Shown here: piece after piece, positions 20,184 through 29,420 of the stretch
Numbering within the stretch: the stretch's first letter is position 1
Layout of the letters: each line of letters begins with the position of its first letter
Source: Luteimonas sp. MC1825
GTDB taxonomy: Bacteria; Pseudomonadota; Gammaproteobacteria; Xanthomonadales; Xanthomonadaceae
Direction of reading: 5' to 3'
Assembly: GCF_014764385.1 (NCBI RefSeq)
Contig: NZ_CP061714.1
Location: 1,860,001 to 1,924,000 of the forward strand
Length of the DNA stretch: 64,000 nucleotides
Made by a program: the position numbers and the translations under genes
The notes under the pieces: generated by a model
What the model was told of the DNA's origin: nothing
The model's database searches: none
Seen by the model: only the letters and a program-made list of their open reading frames with translations

Positions 20184-21388
20184 GTGCGGTTGACCTCCGC
20201 CCACAGCGTGGAGCTCATGCCGAACAGCTTGATGAAGCCCTCGGCCTCCTCGACGCCCCAGTCGGCCGACTGCGCATAGGTCGCGCCGCTGGCGTTGAGG
20301 ATGTGCGGCGAGCGCACCGCGACCGCGTCGACGCGGCCACCGCGCGTTTCAAGCACCACCTCGCCATTGACGGTCGCCTGCGACGAGGCCAGGAACGCCT
20401 CGAGGTCGGTCTTCAGCGGGTCATGGAAGAAGCCTTCGTACACCAGTTCCACCCACTTGCGCGCCACGTCGGGCTTGAAGCGGTTCTGCTGCTTGGTGAG
20501 CACCGCTTCCTCGAGCGCGCGGTGCGCGACCAGCAGCGCGGTCAGACCCGGCGCCTCGTACACGATGCGGCCCTTGAGGCCGATCGTGGTGTCGCCGGTG
20601 TACATGCCGCGGCCCACGCCGTACGGCGCAAACATGGTGTTGAGGCGCGCCAGCAGCGTTTCGCCGCGCATCTCCTCGCCGTCCATGGCCACCGCTTCGC
20701 CGTTGACGAAGCGCAGCGCCACGCTGAGCGTCTGCTCGGGCCACGCCGCGCGCGGCGCGCACCAGCCGCGTGCGCCCTCGCCCGGGGCTTCCCAGCGGTC
20801 GATCTCGCCGCCGGACATGGTCAGCCCGAGCAGGTTCTCGTTGATCGTGTAGGCGCGCTGCTTGGCGCGCACGCCGAAGCCGCGCTGAGCCAGGTACTCC
20901 TGCTCGTAGGCACGCGTCTGCGTGTGTTCCTTCTGGATCTCGCGGATCGGCGCCACGATGCGGAAATCGCCCGAGGCCTTCACCGCCAGGTCGAAACGCA
21001 CCTGGTCGTTGCCCATGCCGGTGCAGCCGTGCGCGATGGCGTTGGTGCCGAGGTCGCGCGCGCGCGCCAGGGTGGCGTCGACAATCAGGTAGCGGTCGGA
21101 GACCAGCAGCGGGTACTGGCCCTGATAGCACTCGCCGGCCCACACGAACGGCTTCACGAAGCCGTCCCAGATCGCGGGGCCGCCGTCGATGGTCAGATGG
21201 CTCGCCACACCCAGCTCGGCGGCGCGCTTTTCGATGAACGCACGCTCGTCGGCGTCGACGCCGCCGGTGTCGGCGAACACGGTGTGCACGTTCCAGCCCT
21301 GCTCCTTCAGCCACGGCACGCAGAAGCTGGTGTCGAGGCCGCCGGAAAAGGCGAGGACGATGTCTCTGGATGTCTCGGGGGTGTTCAT
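20180..21388 (-). CDS. argG: Argininosuccinate synthase ArgG
   Basis: ArgG joins citrulline and aspartate using ATP. The 402-residue protein has the PP-loop [15 protein letters not shown], the citrulline/aspartate-binding stretch [17 protein letters not shown], and later blocks [16 protein letters not shown] and [13 protein letters not shown]. Length is typical. The start lies 69 bases after argF', and the gene overlaps the deacetylase start by four bases. All pathway genes here run in one direction. Confidence 0.96.
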   Translation of the reverse strand: MNTPETSRDIVLAFSGGLDTSFCVPWLKEQGWNVHTVFADTGGVDADERAFIEKRAAELGVASHLTIDGGPAIWDGFVKPFVWAGECYQGQYPLLVSDRYLIVDATLARARDLGTNAIAHGCTGMGNDQVRFDLAVKASGDFRIVAPIREIQKEHTQTRAYEQEYLAQRGFGVRAKQRAYTINENLLGLTMSGGEIDRWEAPGEGARGWCAPRAAWPEQTLSVALRFVNGEAVAMDGEEMRGETLLARLNTMFAPYGVGRGMYTGDTTIGLKGRIVYEAPGLTALLVAHRALEEAVLTKQQNRFKPDVARKWVELVYEGFFHDPLKTDLEAFLASSQATVNGEVVLETRGGRVDAVAVRSPHILNASGATYAQSADWGVEEAEGFIKLFGMSSTLWAEVNRT

Positions 21389-21457
21389 GGATGCCGCTCG
21401 ATCTGGACGTGGGGGGGAGTCGGTGCCGCAGGGTGCGCGCGGGCGCGCGCTGCCGGA

Positions 21458-22504
21458 TTACTGCCTGGCCAGTGCCGCCATCACCGCCTTCTGCACGTGC
21501 AGGCGGTTGCCGGCCTCGTCGACGGCGATGCAGCGCGGCGAATCCATCACCGCATCGCTGGCCTTGATGTTGCGCCGCAGCGGCAGGCAGTGGCTGAAGA
21601 CGGCATCGTTGGTGCGCGCCATCTTGGCCTCGTCGACCATGAAGTGGCGGTACTGGTCGCGGATCGGCTTCTCCGGCGCCCAGTTGCCGAAGTACGGCAG
21701 CGCGCCCCAACTCTTGGCGTACACCACGTCGGCGCCGGCATAGGCGCTGTCGATGTCGTGGCTGACGGTGAGCGAGCCGCCGCTCCCGGCGATGTTGTCG
21801 GCCGCCCAGCCCATGTAGCGCTCGTCCAGCACGTACTCCGGCGTGGGGCACAGCAGCGTCACGTCCATGCCCAGCCGGGTGGCGATGGTCAGCGCCGAGT
21901 TGGCGACGGCGGTGTTGAGCGGCTTGGGGTGGTAGGTCCAGGTGAGCACGTACTTCTTGCCGCGCAGGTCGCGCGTGCCGAAGTGCTCCTGCAGCGCCAG
22001 CGCATGCGCCAGCTCCTGGCAGGGATGGGTGATGGTTTCCATGTTGATCACGGGCACCGTGGCGTACTTCGCAAAGCCGGCCAGCACGCGGTCCTCGCGG
22101 TCCACCGACCAGTCGACGAACTTCGGGAACGCACGCACGCCGATCATGTCGACGTAGCGGCTGAGGACGCGTGCGACCTCGGCGATGTGCTCCTCGGCCT
22201 CGCCGTCCATCACCGTGCCCAGGTCGAACTCGATCGGCCAGGCGTCCTTGCCGGGCTGCAGCACCACCGCGTGGCCGCCGAGCTGGAATGCGCCCAGCTC
22301 GAAGCTGGTGCGCGTGCGCAGCGAGGGATTGAAGAACAGCAGGGCGATCGACTTGCCCTTGAAGGCGTCGCCGAGGCGGTCGCGCTTCATGCGTTCGGCG
22401 TCGGCGAGCACGGCGTCGAGCTCCGCGCGGCTCCAGTCCTGGGTGTTGAGGAAGTGCCTGATTGGAGCGGGCTTGATTGGAGCGGGCTTGATCGGGGCGG
22501 TCAT
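21458..22504 (-). CDS. argF': N-acetylornithine carbamoyltransferase (ArgF')
   Basis: Transfers a carbamoyl group to N-acetylornithine, the variant step that defines the xanthomonad arginine route. Of ~348 residues, key blocks are the carbamoyl phosphate loop FFNPSLRTRTSFELGAFQLG, the EFDLGTVMDG loop, INMETITHPCQELAHALALQ, TWTYHPKPLNTAVANSAL and SHCLPLRRNIKASDAV. These match AOTCase, not ornithine carbamoyltransferase. The N-terminus has an unusual repeat of Pro-Ala-Pro-Ile-Lys before the family start RHFLNTQDWSRAEL. The start ATG (22502-22504) is chosen from several in-frame ATGs; none has a strong ribosome site. A hairpin lies about 25 bases upstream. Confidence 0.93.
   Translation of the reverse strand: MTAPIKPAPIKPAPIRHFLNTQDWSRAELDAVLADAERMKRDRLGDAFKGKSIALLFFNPSLRTRTSFELGAFQLGGHAVVLQPGKDAWPIEFDLGTVMDGEAEEHIAEVARVLSRYVDMIGVRAFPKFVDWSVDREDRVLAGFAKYATVPVINMETITHPCQELAHALALQEHFGTRDLRGKKYVLTWTYHPKPLNTAVANSALTIATRLGMDVTLLCPTPEYVLDERYMGWAADNIAGSGGSLTVSHDIDSAYAGADVVYAKSWGALPYFGNWAPEKPIRDQYRHFMVDEAKMARTNDAVFSHCLPLRRNIKASDAVMDSPRCIAVDEAGNRLHVQKAVMAALARQ
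22461..22490 (-). repeat. 15-bp tandem duplication in the argF' start region
   Basis: Two perfect copies of ATTGGAGCGGGCTTG lie head to tail, followed by a decayed third copy reaching the start codon. The repeat is in frame and encodes the Pro-Ala-Pro-Ile-Lys repeat at the N-terminus of acetylornithine carbamoyltransferase. Confidence 0.9.
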
Positions 22505-22529
22505 GACATGGTCCATGGGGCTGGAAACG

Positions 22530-22553
22530 AAAAAACCCGGCTCGGGCCGGGCT
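22530..22553 (-). terminator. Terminator-like hairpin just before argF', possible attenuator
   Basis: On the minus strand CCCGGC-CCGA-GCCGGG, extendable to eight pairs, is followed directly by six U residues. It lies only ~25 bases before the argF' start, leaving no room for a promoter after it. The upstream sequence GGCCGGG (inside the small ORF) is complementary to the hairpin's 5' arm CCCGGCC, so an alternative antiterminator pairing can be drawn. This looks like an intrinsic terminator used for attenuation. The mechanism is inferred. Confidence 0.6.
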
Positions 22554-22583
22554 CTGGACAACGGATATACAGGCGATCCGGTC

Positions 22584-22709
22584 TCAACCCGCGCGAATGA
22601 GGGCGTCCGGTCGGTGCGCGCGCGAGGTCATCCCGGCCGCCATGCGGGCGGAGGTCAGGATGTCGACGGCGTTGGCGGCGGTGTGCTGCATGACCCGGAA
22701 TGGTCCCAT
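22584..22709 (-). CDS. Possible 41-residue leader ORF of the arginine operon
   Basis: ATG at 22707-22709 to TGA at 22584-22586, minus strand, encoding a small protein beginning MGPFRVMQHTAANAVDILTS and ending SRAHRPDALIRAG. Five arginines occur, three of them in the last fifteen residues. It lies between the upstream secreted-protein gene (stop 30 bases earlier) and the terminator-like hairpin (30 bases later). It could be a leader peptide or a small protein. There is no clear ribosome site and no recognisable family, so its reality is uncertain. Confidence 0.35.
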   Translation of the reverse strand: MGPFRVMQHTAANAVDILTSARMAAGMTSRAHRPDALIRAG

Positions 22710-22739
22710 GGCCGTGGCCCGCGGTGCAAGGGAGGGGCC

Positions 22740-23231
22740 TCAGTCCTGGTTGCCGGCCGGCGTCACCGGGGTCACCGACACCCGCACCCGCAGCCGGTTG
22801 CCGGGGTCGGCCGGCAGCCGCGAGCGGTACTTGCTGCCGCGATGGACGTAATCGACGTCGTAGGCGATCGGACGGCGGAACTCGCGCTCCACGGGCACCA
22901 TGCGGCAGCCCGGCGTGTCGGCGTCCCCGCCTTCGACCTCGGCGGTGCGCGCCGGACTGAGCACATCCTTGACCGCGCCCACCACGCGCGCCAGGCCGCG
23001 GCGCGATTCGGCATCGGCGGCGTCCTGCACCATCGAGGACTGCTCGCAGCGCTCCACCATGCTGGTGGCGCGCAGGGTCTGGTAGACGGGCTCGGCGCGC
23101 AGCACCTGGGCGTACTCGTAGCGCACGTTCTCCGACTGGATCACCGTGTGCTGCGCCCACGCCGCGGGGGCCGCTAGAGCGGCGGCGACGAGCAGCGGCA
23201 GGCACCGCTTGGCAGGCGAGAAGGGGTGCAT
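22740..23231 (-). CDS. Secreted hypothetical protein, UmoD-like
   Basis: A 163-residue protein with a Sec signal peptide (LLVAAALAAPAAWA, cleavage near residue 26). The C-terminal part has REFRRPIAYDVDYVHRGSKY and a PGNRLRVRVSVTPV ending. This pattern is seen in proteobacterial envelope proteins related to UmoD and glycine-zipper surface antigens, though no clear glycine zipper is present here. Function is unknown; periplasmic. It lies upstream of the arginine genes on the same strand and diverges from cysS across 105 bases, so the arg transcript could begin at this gene. Confidence 0.7.
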   Translation of the reverse strand: MHPFSPAKRCLPLLVAAALAAPAAWAQHTVIQSENVRYEYAQVLRAEPVYQTLRATSMVERCEQSSMVQDAADAESRRGLARVVGAVKDVLSPARTAEVEGGDADTPGCRMVPVEREFRRPIAYDVDYVHRGSKYRSRLPADPGNRLRVRVSVTPVTPAGNQD

Positions 23232-23336
23232 GGTGTCCCGGCAGTGTATGGGCTGGCAGGCCAGAAGGGCTGAATCGTGGCTGTCGTGGCCCTGCCGCGG
23301 CCGCTAGAATCAGGGGCCTGCACAGCGGCCGAAGCG

Positions 23337-24755
23337 ATGACCCTGCGACTGTTCAACAGCCTGACCCGGCGGGTCGAGGACTTCCAGCCCGTGGATCCTG
23401 CGCGCACGACGATGTACGTCTGCGGGCCCACGGTCTACAACTATGTGCACATCGGCAACGCGCGTGGGCCGGTGGTGTTCGACGTGCTGGCGCGGCTGCT
23501 GCGCCGCCGTTTCGGTCGGCTGGACTACGCCCGCAACATCACCGACGTCGACGACAAGATCAATGCCGCCGCCGCGGAACAGGGCGTGCCGATCTCGGCG
23601 ATCACCGACCGCTTTGCCGCCGCCTACCGCGAGGACATGGCGGCACTGGGCGTGGCGCCGCCCGACATCGAGCCCGAGGCCACGCGCCACATCCCGCAGA
23701 TCATCGCCATGGTCGAGCGCCTGGTTGCCGCCGGCAATGCCTACGCCGTCGAAGGCCACGTGCTGTTCGCGGTCGCAAGCTTCGAGGCCTACGGCAAGCT
23801 TTCGCGCCGCGAGCTCGAGGACATGCTGGCCGGTGCCCGCGTCGAGGTCGCGCCGTACAAGCGCGATCCCGGCGACTTCGTGCTGTGGAAACCCTCCACC
23901 GGCGACCTGCCCGGCTGGGACTCGCCCTGGGGCCATGGCCGCCCGGGCTGGCACATCGAATGCTCGGCGATGGCGGCCGCCCACCTCGGCGAGACCATCG
24001 ACATCCACGCCGGCGGCGTCGACCTGCAGTTCCCGCACCACGAGAACGAGATCGCGCAGAGCGAATGCGCGCACGGCGGCAAGCCCTTCGCGCGGTTCTG
24101 GCTGCACAACGGCATGCTCAACTTCGGCGGCGCCAAGATGTCGAAGTCGCTGGGCAACATCGAAAAGGTCCACGACCTGGTGCGCGCCCACCCGCCCGAG
24201 GCGCTGCGCCATGCGCTGATGTCGGCGCACTACCGGCAGCCCCTGGACTGGTCGGATGCGCTGGTCGAACAGAGTGTGCGCACCCTGGACCGGCTGTACG
24301 GCACGCTGCGCGACATCGATGCGCTGCTGCCGGCAGGTACGGCCCCCGACGTCGCGATCCCCGACGCCGTCGAAGCCGCGCTCGACGACGACCTCAACAC
24401 ACCACAGGCGCTGGCCGAACTCGCCGCGATCGCCGGCAATGCGCGCGTGCTGCGCAGCGCGATCGGCAACGGCGAAACATCGGGTGACGGCCCCCTGCTG
24501 GCGCTGGCCACGCTCGGCGCCAGCCTGCGCGCCGGCGCGCGCGTGCTCGGGCTGCTGCAGCAGTCACCGGCGGCGTGGTTCGGGCGCGGCACCTCGGGCG
24601 ACGACGACGCGCGCATCCAGGCGCTGGTCGAGGAACGCGGCGCCGCCAAGCAGGCCCGCGACTTCACGCGCGCGGACGCCATCCGCGATCAGTTGGCGGG
24701 CGAAGGCGTGCTGCTCGAGGACACGCCGCAGGGCGTACGCTGGAAACGCGCATGA
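23337..24755 (+). CDS. cysS: Cysteinyl-tRNA synthetase
   Basis: Class I synthetase charging tRNA-Cys. The 472-residue product has the zinc Cys and HIGH-equivalent in [17 protein letters not shown], further zinc ligands in [14 protein letters not shown] and [13 protein letters not shown], and the KMSKS loop in [11 protein letters not shown]. The ATG at 23337 gives the family start [12 protein letters not shown]; upstream ATG codons in frame are not supported. A TAGAAT -10-like box is at 23305-23310. The stop overlaps the sufE start (ATGA). Confidence 0.96.
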   Translation: MTLRLFNSLTRRVEDFQPVDPARTTMYVCGPTVYNYVHIGNARGPVVFDVLARLLRRRFGRLDYARNITDVDDKINAAAAEQGVPISAITDRFAAAYREDMAALGVAPPDIEPEATRHIPQIIAMVERLVAAGNAYAVEGHVLFAVASFEAYGKLSRRELEDMLAGARVEVAPYKRDPGDFVLWKPSTGDLPGWDSPWGHGRPGWHIECSAMAAAHLGETIDIHAGGVDLQFPHHENEIAQSECAHGGKPFARFWLHNGMLNFGGAKMSKSLGNIEKVHDLVRAHPPEALRHALMSAHYRQPLDWSDALVEQSVRTLDRLYGTLRDIDALLPAGTAPDVAIPDAVEAALDDDLNTPQALAELAAIAGNARVLRSAIGNGETSGDGPLLALATLGASLRAGARVLGLLQQSPAAWFGRGTSGDDDARIQALVEERGAAKQARDFTRADAIRDQLAGEGVLLEDTPQGVRWKRA

Positions 24756-25192
24756 ACGACACCGTGTTCCCGCTCGAAGCCACCGCCGACGAGGCGCAGG
24801 CCGCGATCCGCGAGGAGTTCGCGTTCTTCAGCGACTGGTCGGAGCGCTACCAGTACCTGATCGACCTCGGCCGCAAGCTGCCGCCGTTCCCGGACGCGCT
24901 GCGCACCGAGCAGCACCGCCTGCTCGGCTGCCAGTCGATGGTGTGGATCGTGCCGTCCGGCGACGCCACGCGGCTTGAGTTCGCCGCGGCCAGCGACTCC
25001 GCCATCGTCTCCGGCCTGGTGTTCCTGGCGCTGCGCGTCTACGCCGGCCGCAGCGCTGCCGAGATCCTGGCCAGCGAGCCGGGATACATCGCCGATATCG
25101 GGCTGGCGAAGCACCTGTCGCCGACCCGCAGCAACGGGCTGGCCGCGCTGCTGGCCGTGATCCGCGACACCGCGCAGCGCGCGCAGGCGTGA
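24752..25192 (+). CDS. sufE: SufE family sulfur-acceptor protein
   Basis: A 146-residue SufE/CsdE-type protein that accepts persulfide sulfur from a cysteine desulfurase for iron-sulfur assembly. The accepting cysteine is in [13 protein letters not shown]. Other family blocks are [39 protein letters not shown] and [10 protein letters not shown]. It overlaps cysS by four bases and the following permease by four bases (GTGA), so these three are one transcription unit. No desulfurase gene is in the window. Confidence 0.93.
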   Translation: MNDTVFPLEATADEAQAAIREEFAFFSDWSERYQYLIDLGRKLPPFPDALRTEQHRLLGCQSMVWIVPSGDATRLEFAAASDSAIVSGLVFLALRVYAGRSAAEILASEPGYIADIGLAKHLSPTRSNGLAALLAVIRDTAQRAQA

Positions 25193-26475
25193 CCACGGCG
25201 GGCGCCGCGGCCACGCCTCCCGGCGACACGGACCGCGCTGCGCAAGGGCACCCGGCACCGCTGCGCAGCCGTGCCTTCCGCGGGCTGATGGCCTACCGGA
25301 TCTGCAACATCCTGTCGTACCAGATGGTCGCGGTGACGGTGGGCTGGCATGTCTACGAGCTGACCCGCGACCCGTGGATGCTCGGCCTGATCGGCCTGGC
25401 GGAGCTGGTGCCGTACTTCTGCGTGGCGCCGTTCGCCGGCTACCTGGTGGACCACCTGCCGCGGCGCAGGCTTGGCATGTTTGCGTGCGTCGGCCTGGCA
25501 CTGACACCGATCGCGCTGGCATTGATCGCCGCCGGCGTGTCCGGCCAGGTTCACGTCGGCTGGATCTACGCCGCGGTCGCGCTGACCGGCGCGGTGCGTG
25601 CGTTCCTTGGCCCGGTCTACAACGCGCTGTTCGCGCGCGTGCTGCCGCGCGCGCAGTTCGCACGCGGTGCAGGCGTCGGCTCGATCGTGTTCCAGTCGGC
25701 GCTGGTGCTGGGGCCGGCGGCAGGCGGGTTGGTGGTGGGCCTGGCCGGCAAGTCCGCGGCCTATGCGACCGCAGCAGGACTTGCCCTGCTGGCGGCGGTG
25801 GCCGTGGGTCGCCTGAAGGTGGCCGAGCCGGCGATCACCCTGCAGGGCGCGCCGATCTTCGCCAGCATCGCCGAAGGGGCGCGCTTCGTGTTCTCGCACC
25901 AGATCCTGCTGGCCGCGCTGGCGCTGGACATGTTCGCGGTGCTGTTTGGCGGGGCGATCTCCCTGGCACCGGCCTTCATCAAGGAAATCCTGCACTACGG
26001 CCCCGAGGGCCTCGGGATCCTGCGCAGCGCGCCGGCGCTGGGCGCGGTGGCGATGGGCGTGTGGCTGGCGCGACGTCCACCGACGCGCAACGCCGGACGC
26101 ACCCTGCTCTTCGCGGTGGCCGGCTTCGGCATCTGCATCATCGGCTTCGGGCTGTCGACCGCGTTCTGGCTGTCGGCGTTCTTCCTGCTGATGTCGGGCG
26201 TGTGCGACGGCGTGTCGGTGGTGCTGCGCTCGACCATCCTGCAGCTGGCGACGCCCGACCGGATGCGCGGGCGGGTGTCGTCGATCAACGGCCTGTTCGT
26301 GGGATCGTCCAACGAGCTCGGCGCGTTCTACGCCGGCTCGATGGCGAGATTGCTCGGGCTGGTGCCGGCAGTCGTGCTGGGTGGCTGCGTGACCATGGTC
26401 GTGGCTGCGGTCGCCGCCAGGCGCGCGCCGCAACTGCGCAGACTGGACCTGCGCGAGCTGGCGTCAGGTCCATAG
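25189..26475 (+). CDS. MFS efflux protein (EntS-like)
   Basis: A 428-residue major facilitator with about twelve membrane segments. The start of the fold, FRGLMAYRICNILSYQMVAV, and the loop APFAGYLVDHLPRRRLG match the EntS/DHA3 branch that exports siderophores or drugs. The GVCDGVSVVLRSTILQLATP block and DRMRGRVSSINGLFVG are typical of that branch. Start is a GTG overlapping the sufE TGA. The first ~28 residues are hydrophilic and Pro/Ala-rich. Substrate unknown. Confidence 0.85.
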   Translation: MTTAGAAATPPGDTDRAAQGHPAPLRSRAFRGLMAYRICNILSYQMVAVTVGWHVYELTRDPWMLGLIGLAELVPYFCVAPFAGYLVDHLPRRRLGMFACVGLALTPIALALIAAGVSGQVHVGWIYAAVALTGAVRAFLGPVYNALFARVLPRAQFARGAGVGSIVFQSALVLGPAAGGLVVGLAGKSAAYATAAGLALLAAVAVGRLKVAEPAITLQGAPIFASIAEGARFVFSHQILLAALALDMFAVLFGGAISLAPAFIKEILHYGPEGLGILRSAPALGAVAMGVWLARRPPTRNAGRTLLFAVAGFGICIIGFGLSTAFWLSAFFLLMSGVCDGVSVVLRSTILQLATPDRMRGRVSSINGLFVGSSNELGAFYAGSMARLLGLVPAVVLGGCVTMVVAAVAARRAPQLRRLDLRELASGP

Positions 26476-26529
26476 CACTCCGGCGGCATCGCCGGGCTCC
26501 TCTCGTGACCCACGCAGCTTGGGGCTGGC

Positions 26530-27648
26530 TCAGTCGCCGATCTGCTTGCGCAGGTGCTCCCAGCGCTCCTGCTCGTCGATCGTGCGCTCGGCGGTGAGGC
26601 GCGCCTCGAGGCGATCCAGGCCGATTTCTTCGCCGGAATCGACGCTGTAGCCGTATTCGCCGGAATCCACGCGCTTGAGCGTGCTGTCGATCTTGCCGAT
26701 CAGCTTGCGATAGCGGTCGCGGGTGCGCAGCTCCAGCGAGTTCTCGGTTTCGCGCGTGGCGCGCTCGGCATCGTCACCGACGTCGCGCACCTCGTCCTTG
26801 AGGTTCTCGATGGTCTGCTTGGATTCCTCCACCAGGTCGGCACGCCATTCCGCCAGGCGCTTGCGGAAGTACTCCAGCTGCAGCGGGCTCATGTACTCCT
26901 CGTCGGCACCCGGCTTGTAGCCCTCGGGCACGATCGGGCGACCATTGGACGGATCGGTCTTGTAGGGCACGACCTTGTAGCGGGTCTTCGGCGCGGGGGC
27001 CGCAGGCGGGCGGTTGGTGATCGCCACGGCGACCTTGCCCGCAGGCCGCGCCGGGGCCGGCTTGGCTGCAGGGGCAACCTTGGTCGCGGCCTTGGCACTC
27101 GCCTTGGTCGCCGACTTCTGGGCAACGGGCTGGGCAGGAACAGCCACCTTGCCGGCCACGGCCTTGCCTGCCGGCGCCCTGGCCACCGGCGCGGCGGCCT
27201 TCGCGGCCGGCTTGGGCGCAGCAGCGACGATCTTCTTCGCCGCCGGCGATGACGTGGCAATCGCCTTCTTCGGCGCAGCCTTGGCCACGGTGGACTTCGC
27301 CACGACCTTTCTTGCCGCGGCCTTCTTGGCCACGACCTTCTTTACCGTCGGCTTGGCGACGGTTTTCGCAATCTTCTTCACAGCAACCTTCTTGGGGGCC
27401 GTCTTGGCGACGGACTTCTTGGCCACGGGCTTTTTCGCCACGGCCTTCTTGGCGGCTGGCTTCGCCGCGGGCTTGTTCACTGCCTTCTTCGCCGCAGGCT
27501 TTGCGGCCTTTCCGGCAACGGGCTTCTTTGCAACGGGCTTCCTGGCGGCAAGGGTCTTGGGCGCGGCCTTGGCAGCCTTCTTCGCGGCCTTCTTTGCCGC
27601 GGGCCTGGCGGCCTTGGCGGCCTTCTTGACTGTCTTCTTCACTGCCAC
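26530..27648 (-). CDS. dksA: DksA-like RNA polymerase secondary-channel protein lacking zinc cysteines, with Lys/Ala-rich tail
   Basis: DksA binds the RNA polymerase secondary channel and with ppGpp alters initiation. Residues ~252-372 align with DksA: YMSPLQLEYFRKRLAEWRAD, SLELRTRDRYRKLIGKID, EIGLDRLEARLTAERTID. The C4 zinc finger is gone: the usual YCESCG is YSVDSG and the second Cys pair is Thr/Glu. At the coiled-coil tip the DxxD pair reads Asp-Asp-Ala-Glu. Residues 1-~220 are a histone-H1-like array of Lys, Ala, Pro and Val, probably nucleic-acid binding. Long Lys-rich DksA proteins are known from xanthomonads; the loss of all four cysteines is the oddity. Start is GTG at 27646-27648 with AAGGA nine bases upstream. 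Confidence 0.85.
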   Translation of the reverse strand: MAVKKTVKKAAKAARPAAKKAAKKAAKAAPKTLAARKPVAKKPVAGKAAKPAAKKAVNKPAAKPAAKKAVAKKPVAKKSVAKTAPKKVAVKKIAKTVAKPTVKKVVAKKAAARKVVAKSTVAKAAPKKAIATSSPAAKKIVAAAPKPAAKAAAPVARAPAGKAVAGKVAVPAQPVAQKSATKASAKAATKVAPAAKPAPARPAGKVAVAITNRPPAAPAPKTRYKVVPYKTDPSNGRPIVPEGYKPGADEEYMSPLQLEYFRKRLAEWRADLVEESKQTIENLKDEVRDVGDDAERATRETENSLELRTRDRYRKLIGKIDSTLKRVDSGEYGYSVDSGEEIGLDRLEARLTAERTIDEQERWEHLRKQIGD

Positions 27649-27781
27649 GGTCAGCAATCCTTGTACTGGGAAGTGGGTGCCGGCGCGAACGCCGCCGGCA
27701 ATCCGCCCAACATGACTGCAGCGCGGTGAGGATTCCATGCACGCCGGCGCCGCACCCCGCGCTTGGACGGGAAAGCGGGGT

Positions 27782-27810
27782 GTTATACCCTGCCCTGACT
27801 GCAGCGGCAA
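27782..27810 (-). promoter_or_regulatory. Promoter of the dksA-like gene
   Basis: On the minus strand TTGCCG (27805-27810) and TATAAC (27782-27787) are exactly 17 bases apart, the best promoter match in this window. It implies a 5' leader of roughly 125 bases. Confidence 0.6.
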
Positions 27811-27838
27811 CCGCGGCAGGCCTTTGCGTCGGCGCCAC

Positions 27839-28078
27839 GTGATCAATCGTCTCCTCATCGCGCTGCTGCGCGGTTACAAACGCTGGCTCAGCCCGCTGCT
27901 CGGTCCGCGTTGCCGGTTCGCGCCGACCTGTTCGGAATACGCCATGCAGGCCCTGGCCCGCCACGGGACACTGCGCGGCGGCTGGCTCGCGGTGCGTCGC
28001 GTTGGCCGCTGCCACCCACTCAATCCCGGTGGGCACGACCCCGTGCCACCGCGCGCAAGGAACGGAATGGATGACTGA
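27839..28078 (+). CDS. yidD: Membrane protein insertion efficiency factor YidD
   Basis: A 79-residue YidD homologue, an amphipathic membrane-associated helper of YidC-mediated insertion. The family blocks are [20 protein letters not shown] and [12 protein letters not shown], then [15 protein letters not shown]. Three conserved cysteines are present. Start is the GTG at 27839. The usual rpmH-rnpA-yidC neighbours are absent, so this copy is detached from that locus. It overlaps the dihydroorotase start by eight bases. Confidence 0.9.
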   Translation: MINRLLIALLRGYKRWLSPLLGPRCRFAPTCSEYAMQALARHGTLRGGWLAVRRVGRCHPLNPGGHDPVPPRARNGMDD

Positions 28079-29420
28079 CACCCTGATCGTCAACGCCCGG
28101 CTGGTGAACGAAGGCCGCGAGTTCGACGCCGACCTGCGCATCCGCGCGGGGCGCATCGACGCCATCGGCTCCAGCCTCGCCGCGCGCGATGGCGATACCG
28201 TGGTCGATGCCTCGGGCCGCCTTTTGCTGCCGGGGATGATCGATGACCAGGTGCATTTCCGCGAACCCGGCATGGAATACAAGGCCGACATGGCCACCGA
28301 ATCCGCGGCGGCCGTCGCCGGTGGCCTGACCAGCTTCATGGACATGCCCAATACCAGTCCGCCGACGCTCGATGCCGCGGCGCTCGAGGACAAGTACGCG
28401 CGCGCCGCCGGCCGCGCCCGCGCCAACCATGGCTTCTACATGGGCGCGAGCAACGACAACCTGGAGGCGGTGCGCGCCATCGATCCGCGCGCCACGCCCG
28501 GGTTGAAGGTGTTCATGGGCGCATCCACCGGCAACATGCTGGTCGACAACCCAGCCACGCTCGACGCGATCTTCCGCGAGACACCGGTGCCGATCATCAC
28601 CCACTGCGAGGACACGCCGATGATCGAGGCGGCGCAGGCCGCTGCACGGGCGAAGTATGGCGACGACATCCCCGCTGAGCTGCACCCCGACATCCGCTCG
28701 CGCGAGGCCTGCATCAAGTCCACGCGTCTGGCGCTGGAACTCGCGCGCCGCCACGACACGCGGCTGCACGTGCTGCACATCTCCACTGCCGACGAGCTGG
28801 CCCTGTTCGAGGCCGGCCCGCTGGTCGACGCCGCGGGCCGCCTGCGCAAGCGCATCACCGCCGAGACCTGCATCCATTTCCTGCGCTTCGACCGCGCCGA
28901 CTACGCGCGCCTCGGCCACCAGATCAAGTGCAACCCGGCGATCAAGGACGCCTCCGACCGCGCGGCGCTGCTGCGCGCACTGGCCGACGACGTGATCGAC
29001 GTGCTCGCCACCGACCACGCGCCGCACACCTGGGAGGAGAAGCACAACCCTTACGTGCGCGCGCCGAGCGGCCTGCCGCTGGTGCAGTACGCGCTGGTCG
29101 CGGCGCTGGAATGCGTGCGCGAAGGCCACTTCGATGTGGCGCGCGTGGTGCAGAAGTTCGCGCATGCCCCGGCGCAGCTGTTCGGTGTCGCCGATCGCGG
29201 CTTCCTGCGCGAGGGCTACCACGCCGACCTGGTGCTGGTGGAGGACCGGCCGTTCACCGTGAAGCGCGAGGACGTGCTGTCGAAATGCGGCTGGTCGCCG
29301 TTCGAGGGCACCACGTTCCGTTCGCGCATCGCGTCGACCTGGGTGAATGGCGCGCTGGCGTGGGACGGCAGTGCGCTGGTGGGCACGCCACAGGGGCGGC
29401 GCCTGGAGTTCGCGCGTTGA
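28071..29420 (+). CDS. pyrC: Dihydroorotase, class I-like
   Basis: Cyclises carbamoyl aspartate to dihydroorotate in pyrimidine synthesis. The 449-residue amidohydrolase shows [20 protein letters not shown], the probable carboxylated Lys in [12 protein letters not shown], metal-site histidines in ITHCEDTP and LHVLHIST, and the catalytic Asp in [14 protein letters not shown]. The first metal-site motif reads Gln-Val-His where most members have His-x-His. I recall this Gln variant in other dihydroorotases but cannot confirm it here. The ATG at 28071 overlaps yidD. pyrD lies 20 kb away. Confidence 0.9.
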   Translation: MTDTLIVNARLVNEGREFDADLRIRAGRIDAIGSSLAARDGDTVVDASGRLLLPGMIDDQVHFREPGMEYKADMATESAAAVAGGLTSFMDMPNTSPPTLDAAALEDKYARAAGRARANHGFYMGASNDNLEAVRAIDPRATPGLKVFMGASTGNMLVDNPATLDAIFRETPVPIITHCEDTPMIEAAQAAARAKYGDDIPAELHPDIRSREACIKSTRLALELARRHDTRLHVLHISTADELALFEAGPLVDAAGRLRKRITAETCIHFLRFDRADYARLGHQIKCNPAIKDASDRAALLRALADDVIDVLATDHAPHTWEEKHNPYVRAPSGLPLVQYALVAALECVREGHFDVARVVQKFAHAPAQLFGVADRGFLREGYHADLVLVEDRPFTVKREDVLSKCGWSPFEGTTFRSRIASTWVNGALAWDGSALVGTPQGRRLEFAR

